A DNA stretch of 64,000 nucleotides, taken from JAXLWB01 sp046328715 (lineage in GTDB: Bacteria; Chloroflexota; Anaerolineae; Caldilineales; Caldilineaceae). The position numbers and the translations under genes are program-made. The stretch covers positions 13,351 to 77,350 of the forward strand of contig JAXLWB010000049.1 in the NCBI GenBank assembly GCA_046328715.1, given 5' to 3'. Shown piece by piece: positions 42,713-50,096 of the stretch (position 1 is the stretch's first letter; each line of letters starts with the position of its first letter). The notes under the pieces are model-generated. The model searched no databases. It saw nothing but the letters and a program-made list of their open reading frames with translations, and was not told where the DNA came from.

Positions 42713-43615
42713 ATGACTATCTCACCCTCCTCTCCCCCTGCCGACTTTGACCACTACTGGTCCACCGTACTGAGCGATCTGAGTCGCTTGCCTGCTGCCC
42801 CTGAATTGACCGAGTTACCCCTGCGCTCAACCGATTTTGGCACCGTCTACGCGCTGCGTCTGACCGGCTTGGGTGGCTATCGTATCTTTGCCTACTACTG
42901 TGTGCCGCACGGCGAGGGTCCCTTCCCTGTGCTCTATCACACGCCGCGCTATGGCAGTGTCAACCACATTCCGCCCTACGAACAGCGCCAACGCTATATC
43001 ACGGTGCAACTCTGTCATCGTGGGCAACGTCTGGCCGATCAACCCTTCGCCGCCGCCTATCCGGGGCTGTTGACGACTGGCATTGACAGTCCACAAAGCT
43101 ATATCTATCGCGCCATCGTTGCTGACTGTCTGCGGGTGGTCGATTTTCTGCACGCTCGCCGGGAAGTGGACCAGAAGCGCATTGCGATTATGGGCGATGA
43201 TCTGGCGTTGATGACTGCCGCACTGGCAACCGGCATTGATGCGCTCTACTGTGTACCGTCGATCTTCTATGCCACGCAGCAACTGGCAGCGCGCACACAA
43301 GGCTATCCGCTCGAAGAGATCAACGACTATCTGCGCGCTGCTCCGCAGCAAAGCGAGTCGGTTTGGCGAACCTTGAGCTACTTTGACCTCCGACACTTTG
43401 CGCCAACCGTTAAAGCGCAAACCATGCTGGTGACAGGCAACGACAAGGATTTCTTCTCGCCAGCCATAATGCAGCCACTCGTTACTGCGTTGGGCGACAA
43501 AGTCACAACCTATCAGAGCGCACACTCCTCCTATCGCGATGGTGTGCATCAGGAGCGTTGGCTGAGTCAGCGCTATGGTTTTACAGAGCCGCTATTGCCA
43601 CCCCACTGGCGATAA
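42713..43615 (+). CDS. Acetylxylan-esterase-like alpha/beta hydrolase, copy B
   Basis: 300 residues, intact. It resembles the AXE1/cephalosporin-C deacetylase group: FAYYCVPHGEGPFPVLYHTPRYG before the oxyanion region, then QLCHRGQ and GLLTTGIDSPQSYIYRAIVADCLRVVDFL, and the C-terminal MLVTGNDKDFFSP with AHSSYRDG (Asp-His part). At the nucleophile elbow the normal GxSxG reads G161-D162-D163-L-A, so Ser is replaced by Asp (D163), as in haloalkane dehalogenases, or the enzyme is inactive. No signal peptide. It starts 48 bases after the G-rich motif and 220 bases before the serine hydrolase. Confidence 0.8.
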   Translation: MTISPSSPPADFDHYWSTVLSDLSRLPAAPELTELPLRSTDFGTVYALRLTGLGGYRIFAYYCVPHGEGPFPVLYHTPRYGSVNHIPPYEQRQRYITVQLCHRGQRLADQPFAAAYPGLLTTGIDSPQSYIYRAIVADCLRVVDFLHARREVDQKRIAIMGDDLALMTAALATGIDALYCVPSIFYATQQLAARTQGYPLEEINDYLRAAPQQSESVWRTLSYFDLRHFAPTVKAQTMLVTGNDKDFFSPAIMQPLVTALGDKVTTYQSAHSSYRDGVHQERWLSQRYGFTEPLLPPHWR

Positions 43616-43622
43616 GAGCAGC

Positions 43623-43662
43623 AAAGGGACTCGGATGATTAAAAAAAAATCCGAGTCCCTTT
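43623..43662 (+). terminator. Terminator after esterase B, 14-bp stem
   Basis: AAAGGGACTCGGAT (43623-43636) pairs exactly with ATCCGAGTCCCTTT (43649-43662). The loop is A-rich. The matching left-arm hairpin near 41551-41580 is degenerate. The stem is strong, with a short T run in the right arm (CCCTTT). Confidence 0.65.
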
Positions 43663-43835
43663 CCATCCGTGTTACAAAATCTGCTTTGCTCCCACTAATT
43701 TTTGGTCCTTACGTTATTCGGAATATAAACTTCCTGTAAGGATACTTGTGCCGTCGTTCCTTGCGGCTGCGAGTCACATCTAAGCAGATCCCACAGACTT
43801 AACCTTTCATAAGACGAGGCAAGGGAGGAGAAGCG

Positions 43836-44978
43836 ATGAATATAGTAAAGCGGTGGCTAACACTCTTATTGGTGCTGACATGGATCGGCGGCGGTTACCA
43901 TGTTGGCACGATTCCCTCGGCACAGGCGGCCACGCAACCGCTTGCAACCGAGTTGGATCTAAGCCGCAAGGGGCAGCAGGTTGATCAGCTCTTTGCCTCG
44001 TTCATTGGTAAAGACGAACCGGGTGGAGCGGTGATTGTGATTCAGAAAGGCAAGGTGCTCTATAAAGCTGCCTATGGCCTAGCCAATCTCAAGAGCAAGA
44101 CGCCGCTGACGCCGCAACATCTCTTCCACATTGGCTCGGTTGGCAAACAGTTTACAGCACTGGCAGTAATGATGTTGGCCGAGGCAGGCAAGCTGAAATA
44201 TGATCTGCCGATCCGTACCTATCTGCCCGAGTTGCCTGCCTGGGGCGAGCAGGTGACCATCCGCCATCTTTTGTATCACACCTCGGGCCTGCCCGATTAC
44301 ACCGACGCCATGCTCGATCCTATGCTCGAACGCAGCGATACACCGGACAATGAGGATCTGCTGGCGGCGCTGGCGCATATCCGCTTACGCAGCGCGCCGG
44401 GAGCAGTCTTCGAGTATAGCAATCCTGGCTATGATCTGTTGGGGCTGCTTGTTGCCCGGGTCTCTGGTCAGAAGTTCCCTGATTTTATGCAACAACGCAT
44501 CTTTGCGCCGCTCGGCATGACGCGAACCTTTTCCCTGCCGCGTCGTGATCACCTACGACTGCCGCTGTTGGCCCACAGCTACACGATGGATGACAATGAT
44601 AAACTGGTCGCCTACGATTCGGATCCGCTGGACAACCTGGTAGGTTCTGGCTCGATCTATTCGACCGTGGAAGAGATGGCGCTCTATGATCATGCGCTTT
44701 ACAGCAATATATTTGTCAAGCCTGCCACCCTGGCCGAAGCCTTTCGCTCTGCCGTAACCAATGATGGCAAAAAGACGGATTACGGCTTCGGTTGGGAGAT
44801 TGAGCGCTGGCAAGGCAAGCCCTATGTCGCGCACAGCGGGGCCTGGCTTGCCTTCCTGTCGGATTATGTGCGCTTCCTCAATCAGGAGCTATCTGTGATT
44901 GTACTCTTCAATCGTGACTACAATGTGCCAGACGAGCCGAGAATTGGGGTACAGGTGGCGCAGATTTATTTGAAGTAG
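43836..44978 (+). CDS. Secreted serine hydrolase of beta-lactamase fold, copy B
   Basis: 380 residues, intact. A signal peptide (VKRWLTLLLVLTW, with AQA cleavage near 31) precedes the class C beta-lactamase / D-Ala-D-Ala carboxypeptidase core. It has S101-V-G-K104 in HIGSVGKQFTAL, Tyr-Ser-Asn in FEYSNPGYDLLG and a HSGAWLAF C-terminal box. RDHLRLPLLAHSY and DNLVGSGSIYSTVEEMALYDHAL are typical of the esterase/peptidase EstB-like group. Likely function is hydrolysis of an ester or D-amino-acid bond outside the membrane; beta-lactam resistance is not implied. GGAGAAG lies upstream of the ATG. Confidence 0.92.
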   Translation: MNIVKRWLTLLLVLTWIGGGYHVGTIPSAQAATQPLATELDLSRKGQQVDQLFASFIGKDEPGGAVIVIQKGKVLYKAAYGLANLKSKTPLTPQHLFHIGSVGKQFTALAVMMLAEAGKLKYDLPIRTYLPELPAWGEQVTIRHLLYHTSGLPDYTDAMLDPMLERSDTPDNEDLLAALAHIRLRSAPGAVFEYSNPGYDLLGLLVARVSGQKFPDFMQQRIFAPLGMTRTFSLPRRDHLRLPLLAHSYTMDDNDKLVAYDSDPLDNLVGSGSIYSTVEEMALYDHALYSNIFVKPATLAEAFRSAVTNDGKKTDYGFGWEIERWQGKPYVAHSGAWLAFLSDYVRFLNQELSVIVLFNRDYNVPDEPRIGVQVAQIYLK

Positions 44979-45088
44979 ACAGGGTATCGGTCAGGTAATA
45001 CCCCAAAAGATGTCGGTAAAGCTAACTTCACCGGTGCCGTAACAAGTTACTCCACATCGTACAAAATCTATCTATTTTATCCATCAGT

Positions 45089-48000
45089 TTAGCGAGAGAC
45101 AATTGGCAGATAAAGCTTCTGCGCAATAGCAAAGTTTGCTACCACATTCAAATTCCTCGTAACTGTGACATGAATCGGATTTACATTGCCGCTAACTTCC
45201 CCACTCCAATTTGTAAAGATTGAATCAGAAGCAGGAATTGCGGTCAATTGCACCACTGTACCTTGGGCATAAACCTCGCCTGGCGGGTTAAGCATGACGG
45301 TCCCCTCACCAATTTTGTTGACGATTACGCTAAAGTTTTGGGCAATAGCGACGAAATTGGCATTCACTGTTTTGTCGCCATCCATCGTCACTTCGGTTGG
45401 ATTTGTGGTTCCACTTACTGCGCCACTCCAAGCAGCAAAGGTGAAGCCGCTGGTAGGGGTGGCGGTTAGCTTGACCTTTGTGCCAGGCGAATAGCTGCCA
45501 CCCGGCGGTTCCAATGTTACATCGCCACTACCGGTTTTGTTGATAGTCAAGGTGTGGGTTGGGTTCGTCTGTATCCCAAAGAGTGCATATTCGGAAACAC
45601 TGGTTTGCTTGGTGATAAACTTGTTTGTTGATGTATCGACACTACAATCACAAAACGCCTGATCCCATTGGTCTGTTTGCCATTCAAACCATTGAAGGGT
45701 ATCCGCACTTGCGATACCAGCATTGGTAAGGAAGGAAGGATCATACGGCAGTACGAGGGTATACGGTTGATTAAAGAAGCTGATTTGGTTCCCGTCACCA
45801 TCGGTAGCATTTAGCTCAACCGCCACACCGGCGTATCTGCAAGTCTCGCTAGCACAGTCAAACTGTAGGGGATGAGTAGGCAAACTAATCAAGGTGACGG
45901 TTACTGTAGTAATACCCCCAACCGCGGTTGGAGGAAAGGTAAGATTGAGACCGCCTGGGATTTGGAGCGTTCCACCGGTTGCGGGTGTAACGATACCTAC
46001 TGCTTGGCGGTTGACAGATAGACTAACGTGGATTGTCTGGGGACTGCCAGACGCACCTGGAGATTCCACTGTGATTACGCCGTCATAGCTGCCAGTGTTC
46101 AGTCCGTTGGTTGTTACGGTTGCCGCCAACGTGCGATGATCAAAGCCACTGGTTGGGGAAACTGTCAACCATGGTGTTGATTCATGTATTGTCCAGTCAA
46201 GGATGCCACCACCTGCATTGCGAATATCGAAACTCTGGGTAAGAGTTTGGTTTGTATCTAGTTGCCCTTCAAACTGTAACACGGTTGGGGTAACATAGAG
46301 GAACGGAGTGACTGGTACCAGTTCGAAGGCCCCTATGTCACAGAGCAAACCCTGTGGACGTATTATGCCGCGCTGGTCTGTGGCAAAACAAGTGGCACTG
46401 TTGCCACTTTCTCTAGCTGGGCTATCCAGTGCAAGCGCATGGGTCGGAGAAGGTCCGCCGTTGTCCTGTAATGGGCCCAACAATGGATCGGTGTTAATCG
46501 CATCGCCTGTGGCATTGAATTTGATACAGGTACTATCGCCTGCGAGATTATAGCCCAGAGAGACAAATTCACTCTCACCGCTACAATCACCCGCCAACCC
46601 ATTATCCGCCACGATGCTGTTCTCGACCTCGATTCCACAACATTCGTGATGGTATAGCCCGCCCGCAGAGTTGGTAGCGCTGTTGCCAAAGGCGGTATTG
46701 CTGTGAAACATGGTATAGGCGACGCCGTAATCACCCCCAGCTGTTTTCGATGCCCCACTGTCTGAGAAAGCCCCACCATTTTTAGCATGGTTACTGCTTA
46801 ACGTTGAGTTGAAGATGCGATAGATGACCGATTCTCCAAGACGAGCTCCATAGAGCAAGTAAATCCCACCACCCTCCTGTGTTGCGACATTTTCGTAAAG
46901 CGTGCTTCTCTCTACCCTCCCGCCCAGAGCCAGCACCATACCACCGCCATTGTTCGCTGAATTATGATGAACTGAAGAATCAAGGACATTCGGCGTACCG
47001 AAGATTCCTCCACCATAGCCGCCTGCCGTGTTGTAGGCAACCGTACTATGCGTGATAGTGAAAACATTCCCATAAATTCCACCTCCATCGGCTGTAGCAC
47101 TGTTATGGCTAAGGGTACTGTTGATGATCTCGTCAATCGGGCTTGCAGAAATGCCGCCAGCCATACCATCAATAGAGAATGCTGCTGGGGGTGCAATGGC
47201 ACGGTTATAGCTGATAGTGCTATTGACAATGTGCGAAGAACCATATGTGGCGTTGACGATTCCACCTCCCATGCCAGATGTATTGCTCAAAATCAGGCTA
47301 TTCTGGATCAAGGTGATCTCATTATTGCCTAAGTTGATCCCGCCACCCATAGCGATGGTGCAGGTTTCAACTTGATCTGTGGCCGTGTTGCTGACAACTT
47401 CGCTGTCCAGCAATCGAAAACTTGAAGCGCCATTACCATAGAAATAAATTCCGCCACCGCTACTGCCGCCACATCCTCCGCTTGCGTCGCTACGCGTCGC
47501 AATGTTGTTGCGAATCTTGCTCTTGCCAATCGCCACCGAGGAGCTATCAGTGGTGTAAATTCCTCCACCAACAGCAGGATTACCGGAGTTGATGGCTTGA
47601 TTGTTTTCGATGATCGTGTTGGTAATCGTGATCGCCGCAGTAACACCCCAAATTCCTGCACCTGATGACGCTCGGTTTTTCGCAATCAAGCTATCTTCTA
47701 CCGTCAGTGTTCCGACAATAATCGCAATCCCGCCAGCCTCATAAGAGTAGGAAACATTACTGATTACCGTACTGTTGCGCACCGTGATATTGGCTTGTTC
47801 AGCGTAAATACCCCCTTTACCATTTTGGATTGTAACACCACTGATCGTTACGCTGGGTGGCAAACCTGCTGATAGGCCATAGTTCCGAATATGCAAGACT
47901 GCATCCCGAGCATCTGCTGGAAACCCACGCCCGTCAATGATCGTTTGCTCAGGTCCGGCCCCGACTAAAGTCATATCGGTAAGGATGTCAAGATCTCCTT

Positions 48001-48271
48001 CCTGATTATTGCCAGTTGCATGGGGAATCGTCAACACATAGGTTCCAGCGCTTAAGGTAATTGTGTCCGGGTTGGGGTCGGCATTAGCGGCGATGATTGC
48101 CTCGCGTAACGAACAGTCACTGTCGCACACACCATCCGCTGTATCCACTGTTTTGGTGACAGTGAAGGTGGCTGCACGAACAACTGGTGGGCTCTTCAAT
48201 AGCCACTGCATTGTAAAACTCACGGCTAGCGAAAGGCAGACAATGACAGGAAAGTAAATAAATCTACGCAT
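45089..48271 (-). CDS. CSLREA parallel beta-helix surface protein
   Basis: 1060 residues. Signal peptide (about 1-34: FIYFPVIVCLSLAVSF), then VTKTVDTADGVCDSDCSLREAI, the CSLREA domain. A right-handed beta-helix follows (about 100-600: ITNTIIENNQAIN, GGGIYTTDSSSVAIGKSKIRNN and similar strands), and the choice-of-anchor-Q-like DINTDPLLGPLQDNGGPSPTHAL. After it come BACON-like (about 660-760) and ZU5-like domains, and two tandem bacterial repeat units (TLTINKTGSGDVTLEPPGGS, then NKIGEGTVMLNPPGEVYAQG), ending in KLYLPIVSR. Probably an exported adhesin or carbohydrate-binding protein held by this tail. No catalytic motif. Upstream space is short of a clear promoter. Confidence 0.9.
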   Translation of the reverse strand: MRRFIYFPVIVCLSLAVSFTMQWLLKSPPVVRAATFTVTKTVDTADGVCDSDCSLREAIIAANADPNPDTITLSAGTYVLTIPHATGNNQEGDLDILTDMTLVGAGPEQTIIDGRGFPADARDAVLHIRNYGLSAGLPPSVTISGVTIQNGKGGIYAEQANITVRNSTVISNVSYSYEAGGIAIIVGTLTVEDSLIAKNRASSGAGIWGVTAAITITNTIIENNQAINSGNPAVGGGIYTTDSSSVAIGKSKIRNNIATRSDASGGCGGSSGGGIYFYGNGASSFRLLDSEVVSNTATDQVETCTIAMGGGINLGNNEITLIQNSLILSNTSGMGGGIVNATYGSSHIVNSTISYNRAIAPPAAFSIDGMAGGISASPIDEIINSTLSHNSATADGGGIYGNVFTITHSTVAYNTAGGYGGGIFGTPNVLDSSVHHNSANNGGGMVLALGGRVERSTLYENVATQEGGGIYLLYGARLGESVIYRIFNSTLSSNHAKNGGAFSDSGASKTAGGDYGVAYTMFHSNTAFGNSATNSAGGLYHHECCGIEVENSIVADNGLAGDCSGESEFVSLGYNLAGDSTCIKFNATGDAINTDPLLGPLQDNGGPSPTHALALDSPARESGNSATCFATDQRGIIRPQGLLCDIGAFELVPVTPFLYVTPTVLQFEGQLDTNQTLTQSFDIRNAGGGILDWTIHESTPWLTVSPTSGFDHRTLAATVTTNGLNTGSYDGVITVESPGASGSPQTIHVSLSVNRQAVGIVTPATGGTLQIPGGLNLTFPPTAVGGITTVTVTLISLPTHPLQFDCASETCRYAGVAVELNATDGDGNQISFFNQPYTLVLPYDPSFLTNAGIASADTLQWFEWQTDQWDQAFCDCSVDTSTNKFITKQTSVSEYALFGIQTNPTHTLTINKTGSGDVTLEPPGGSYSPGTKVKLTATPTSGFTFAAWSGAVSGTTNPTEVTMDGDKTVNANFVAIAQNFSVIVNKIGEGTVMLNPPGEVYAQGTVVQLTAIPASDSIFTNWSGEVSGNVNPIHVTVTRNLNVVANFAIAQKLYLPIVSR

Positions 48272-48424
48272 AACACTTCTCCAATATTGTGATAGTGATC
48301 ATTAGTATTTTTTCAATAACTTGCGCTACTGCCCATGAACTGTGTGAAGAAGCGAAGATACATGACTACATATAACTGCGCCATCTGGGTCGGTCTGAGT
48401 GTGTGAGAAAGTTTGGAGCGATTC

Positions 48425-48570
48425 GTAATTGGGTAACTAGTACACCTGGGCGGAAGTAACCCTATGAATCCGACGAAGATTTCTCCTCGCAAAAAGCCAC
48501 TCGTCGAAATGACGATTCTTCAGCTTATTTCTGCCGAGATGTACTAGTCATCATGAAATTACCCAATTAC
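48425..48570. mobile_element. MITE-like element, 146 bp, inverted termini
   Basis: Outer arms GTAATTGGGTAA (48425-48436) and TTACCCAATTAC (48559-48570) are exact complements. Inside them, CTAGTACACCTGGGCGGAAG at 48437 and its partial complement ending at 48547 (CTTATTTCTGCCGAGATGTACTAG words) form a second inverted pair with about 19 of 25 matches; CTAG borders both. No ORF of its own. It is consistent with a non-autonomous transposable element. The right arm supplies the stop codon of the small gene at 48567. The space 48272-48424 upstream of the beta-helix gene shows nothing else. Confidence 0.65.
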
Positions 48571-48752
48571 AAGTTGCAAACCACATTACCATTATCATCG
48601 TATACTGAGCCTTGAATGATTTCCATGATGACACCTGGGTGAAGTCGGCCATCCACAGCAGCATCAAGGATATGAGTGCTGCGTACAAGGTTTGCCTGAG
48701 GTGATTCGTGTAGCACATATGCCAGTGTACCGGGCTGTAATTTGTGAGTCAT
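48567..48752 (-). CDS. Short 61-residue protein, possibly truncated SH3-like
   Basis: The protein opens MTHKLQPGTLAYVLHESPQAN and contains HPGVIMEIIQGSV, wording found in small SH3-like beta barrels. It ends VYDDNGNVVCNL, where the stop codon lies in the right terminus of the MITE-like element, so the natural C-terminus may have been cut off. No signal peptide. It may form part of the operon with the two genes upstream; nothing supports a function. Confidence 0.45.
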   Translation of the reverse strand: MTHKLQPGTLAYVLHESPQANLVRSTHILDAAVDGRLHPGVIMEIIQGSVYDDNGNVVCNL

Positions 48753-48831
48753 TGGATGTCCGTCCCTTTGGATGAAATTTCCGACTACTACAAAGCTTCG
48801 ACATTGATTAGGACAAGACTACTCTGGTTGT

Positions 48832-49215
48832 TTATTCACGAAATGGTAAGTTACTGGTCCAAATATCACATTGGATCTGCCATTGCCCTTGTTGCTGTTT
48901 CCAGATGATCACATACTTGCCGACATCGATCACTCGCTGCTGGCGATCCAGAAAGTGGTATTCGCCTACCTCATTGATGGTGTCGCCCAGACAATCTACT
49001 TCGAGCGGGATACGTTGCATGGCGCAGATGCCCATATCGATGCAGCCTTGCCAGAACGCCTGGATAGCTGCCCGTCTGTGGATCGCTGCGCTATAGGCAG
49101 GCATGATCTGTCCTGTTTCGGCGTAGAGTGTCGCCACACCAACAGCATCGCCCTGACGAAAACTAACCATCCACTGTTGGTGGGCAAACATGACAGCAGC
49201 GTGAAACGCTTCCAT
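48832..49215 (-). CDS. SnoaL-like / DUF4440-type NTF2-fold protein
   Basis: 127 residues with the pattern of the NTF2-like superfamily: WMVSFRQGDAVGVATLYAETGQIMPAYSAAIHRRAAIQAFWQG, then the beta sheet (EVDCLGDTINEVGEYHFL) and GKYVIIWKQQQGQWQIQCDIWTS. This matches DUF4440/SnoaL proteins, which include isomerases, polyketide cyclases and binding-only members; catalytic residues cannot be assigned. Its start is 25 bases downstream of a lipoprotein gene on the same strand, so they are probably co-transcribed. Confidence 0.85.
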   Translation of the reverse strand: MEAFHAAVMFAHQQWMVSFRQGDAVGVATLYAETGQIMPAYSAAIHRRAAIQAFWQGCIDMGICAMQRIPLEVDCLGDTINEVGEYHFLDRQQRVIDVGKYVIIWKQQQGQWQIQCDIWTSNLPFRE

Positions 49216-49240
49216 ACTGATAGAGATGACACTTAAACAT

Positions 49241-49810
49241 TTAATGATGCATTTCTTCTGTAAATGGCACCATCAGGTGTTCATAGGGCGTACCCGCAAA
49301 CATGACGTAGGGGACTCCGTGCAGGTGCTTACTGGAAAATAGGGCGGGATCCAGCGGGTCTGGCGAAACAATCATGATGTGCGGGCCGTCGATTACCCAC
49401 TCTTCTCCGGCGGGCGGTTCCATCAGGCTGGGATCGTCGTTGCTGGCAACACTTTGACCTTGCAGCATATAAATGATGCCGATACCGCTGTATTGCGGTT
49501 GGCGTCCGGCGAGGTAGGCTCGGAAAAATTCTAGCCCGTTCGCATCCATACACATGGGGTCATTGGTGGGCGTGAAGGGTAGATCGGGTGTGCAAGTCCA
49601 CTGGTTGCTGCCCTTGCGCAGTTCTACCAGATCACCGCCCGGCGCTGTCGGTAGATCGACAATCGTGGCATCGTGGGCAATCGACGGCAAGCCAGCGCTC
49701 ATGGCATTGGCGATCTTATCGTCGCCGGGGTGGGCTGCTTCCGGCATGATCGGCTGACAGCCAGCGAGCAGCAGCGCTAGAAGCAACGTGACTTTATAAA
49801 GCAGTTTCAT
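49241..49810 (-). CDS. Lipoprotein of unknown function
   Basis: 189 residues with a type II signal peptide, LLLALLLAGC, C18 being the lipidation site. The mature part is Pro/Asp-rich, with WTCTPDLPFTPTNDPMCMDANGLEFFRAYLAGRQPQ, MLQGQSVASNDDPSLMEPPAGEEW and PHIMIVSPDPLDP. Two Cys (WTC, PMC) may form a disulfide. No known domain recognised. First gene of a minus-strand pair with the NTF2-like protein, divergent from the large BTAD regulator across 286 bases. Confidence 0.8.
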   Translation of the reverse strand: MKLLYKVTLLLALLLAGCQPIMPEAAHPGDDKIANAMSAGLPSIAHDATIVDLPTAPGGDLVELRKGSNQWTCTPDLPFTPTNDPMCMDANGLEFFRAYLAGRQPQYSGIGIIYMLQGQSVASNDDPSLMEPPAGEEWVIDGPHIMIVSPDPLDPALFSSKHLHGVPYVMFAGTPYEHLMVPFTEEMHH

Positions 49811-50039
49811 AGGGTTTTCTCCTCTTGCGAATGAACAAGTTTACCGATCAATACTAGCCAACAAATTTTTTCGGAATGGATGGTTTTGTTTACCAACGAA
49901 GACGGAATGATCATAGCAGACGGAGCGTTGCCCAATCGTTGCCAATTGCGACAAACAGCGTTTCTCTTGGCAGTATTTGCCGTTTCTCCTAAACGAATTG
50001 AGTCATGCTTTCGATTTTTTTGACGAGGTTGCGCCAAAA

Positions 50040-50065
50040 GTTACGATCATATAAAATGATGTAAC
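50040..50065 (+). promoter_or_regulatory. Candidate operator dyad before the BTAD regulator
   Basis: GTTACGATCAT (50040-50050) and ATGATGTAAC (50056-50065) are complementary except for one extra base. The AT-rich centre could hold a -10 box (TATAAA). It ends 31 bases upstream of the ATG. The remaining space 49811-50039 shows no further clear signal. Confidence 0.4.
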
Positions 50066-50096
50066 CTTTCTTTTGGTTAACCATCGAGGAGATGGC

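Larger units (their letters stand above)
40225..44978. repeat. Large inverted duplication, about 2.33 kb arms and 90 bp loop
   Basis: Left arm 40225-42556 (serine hydrolase A, esterase A, both minus strand) mirrors right arm 42646-44978 (esterase B, serine hydrolase B, both plus strand). Corresponding words match through the genes, in the 220-290 bp between them and through the G-rich segments near the centre. The loop (42557-42645) is unmatched. Divergence is concentrated in the spacer and in indels of the left arm. A duplication by inverted transposition or template switch is a good explanation. Confidence 0.9.

Noticed and set aside
48360..48424. Continuation of the short SH3-like ORF beyond the MITE
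   Set aside because: Minus-strand reading gives a weak DPDGAVIC wording but no frame that joins convincingly across the element.
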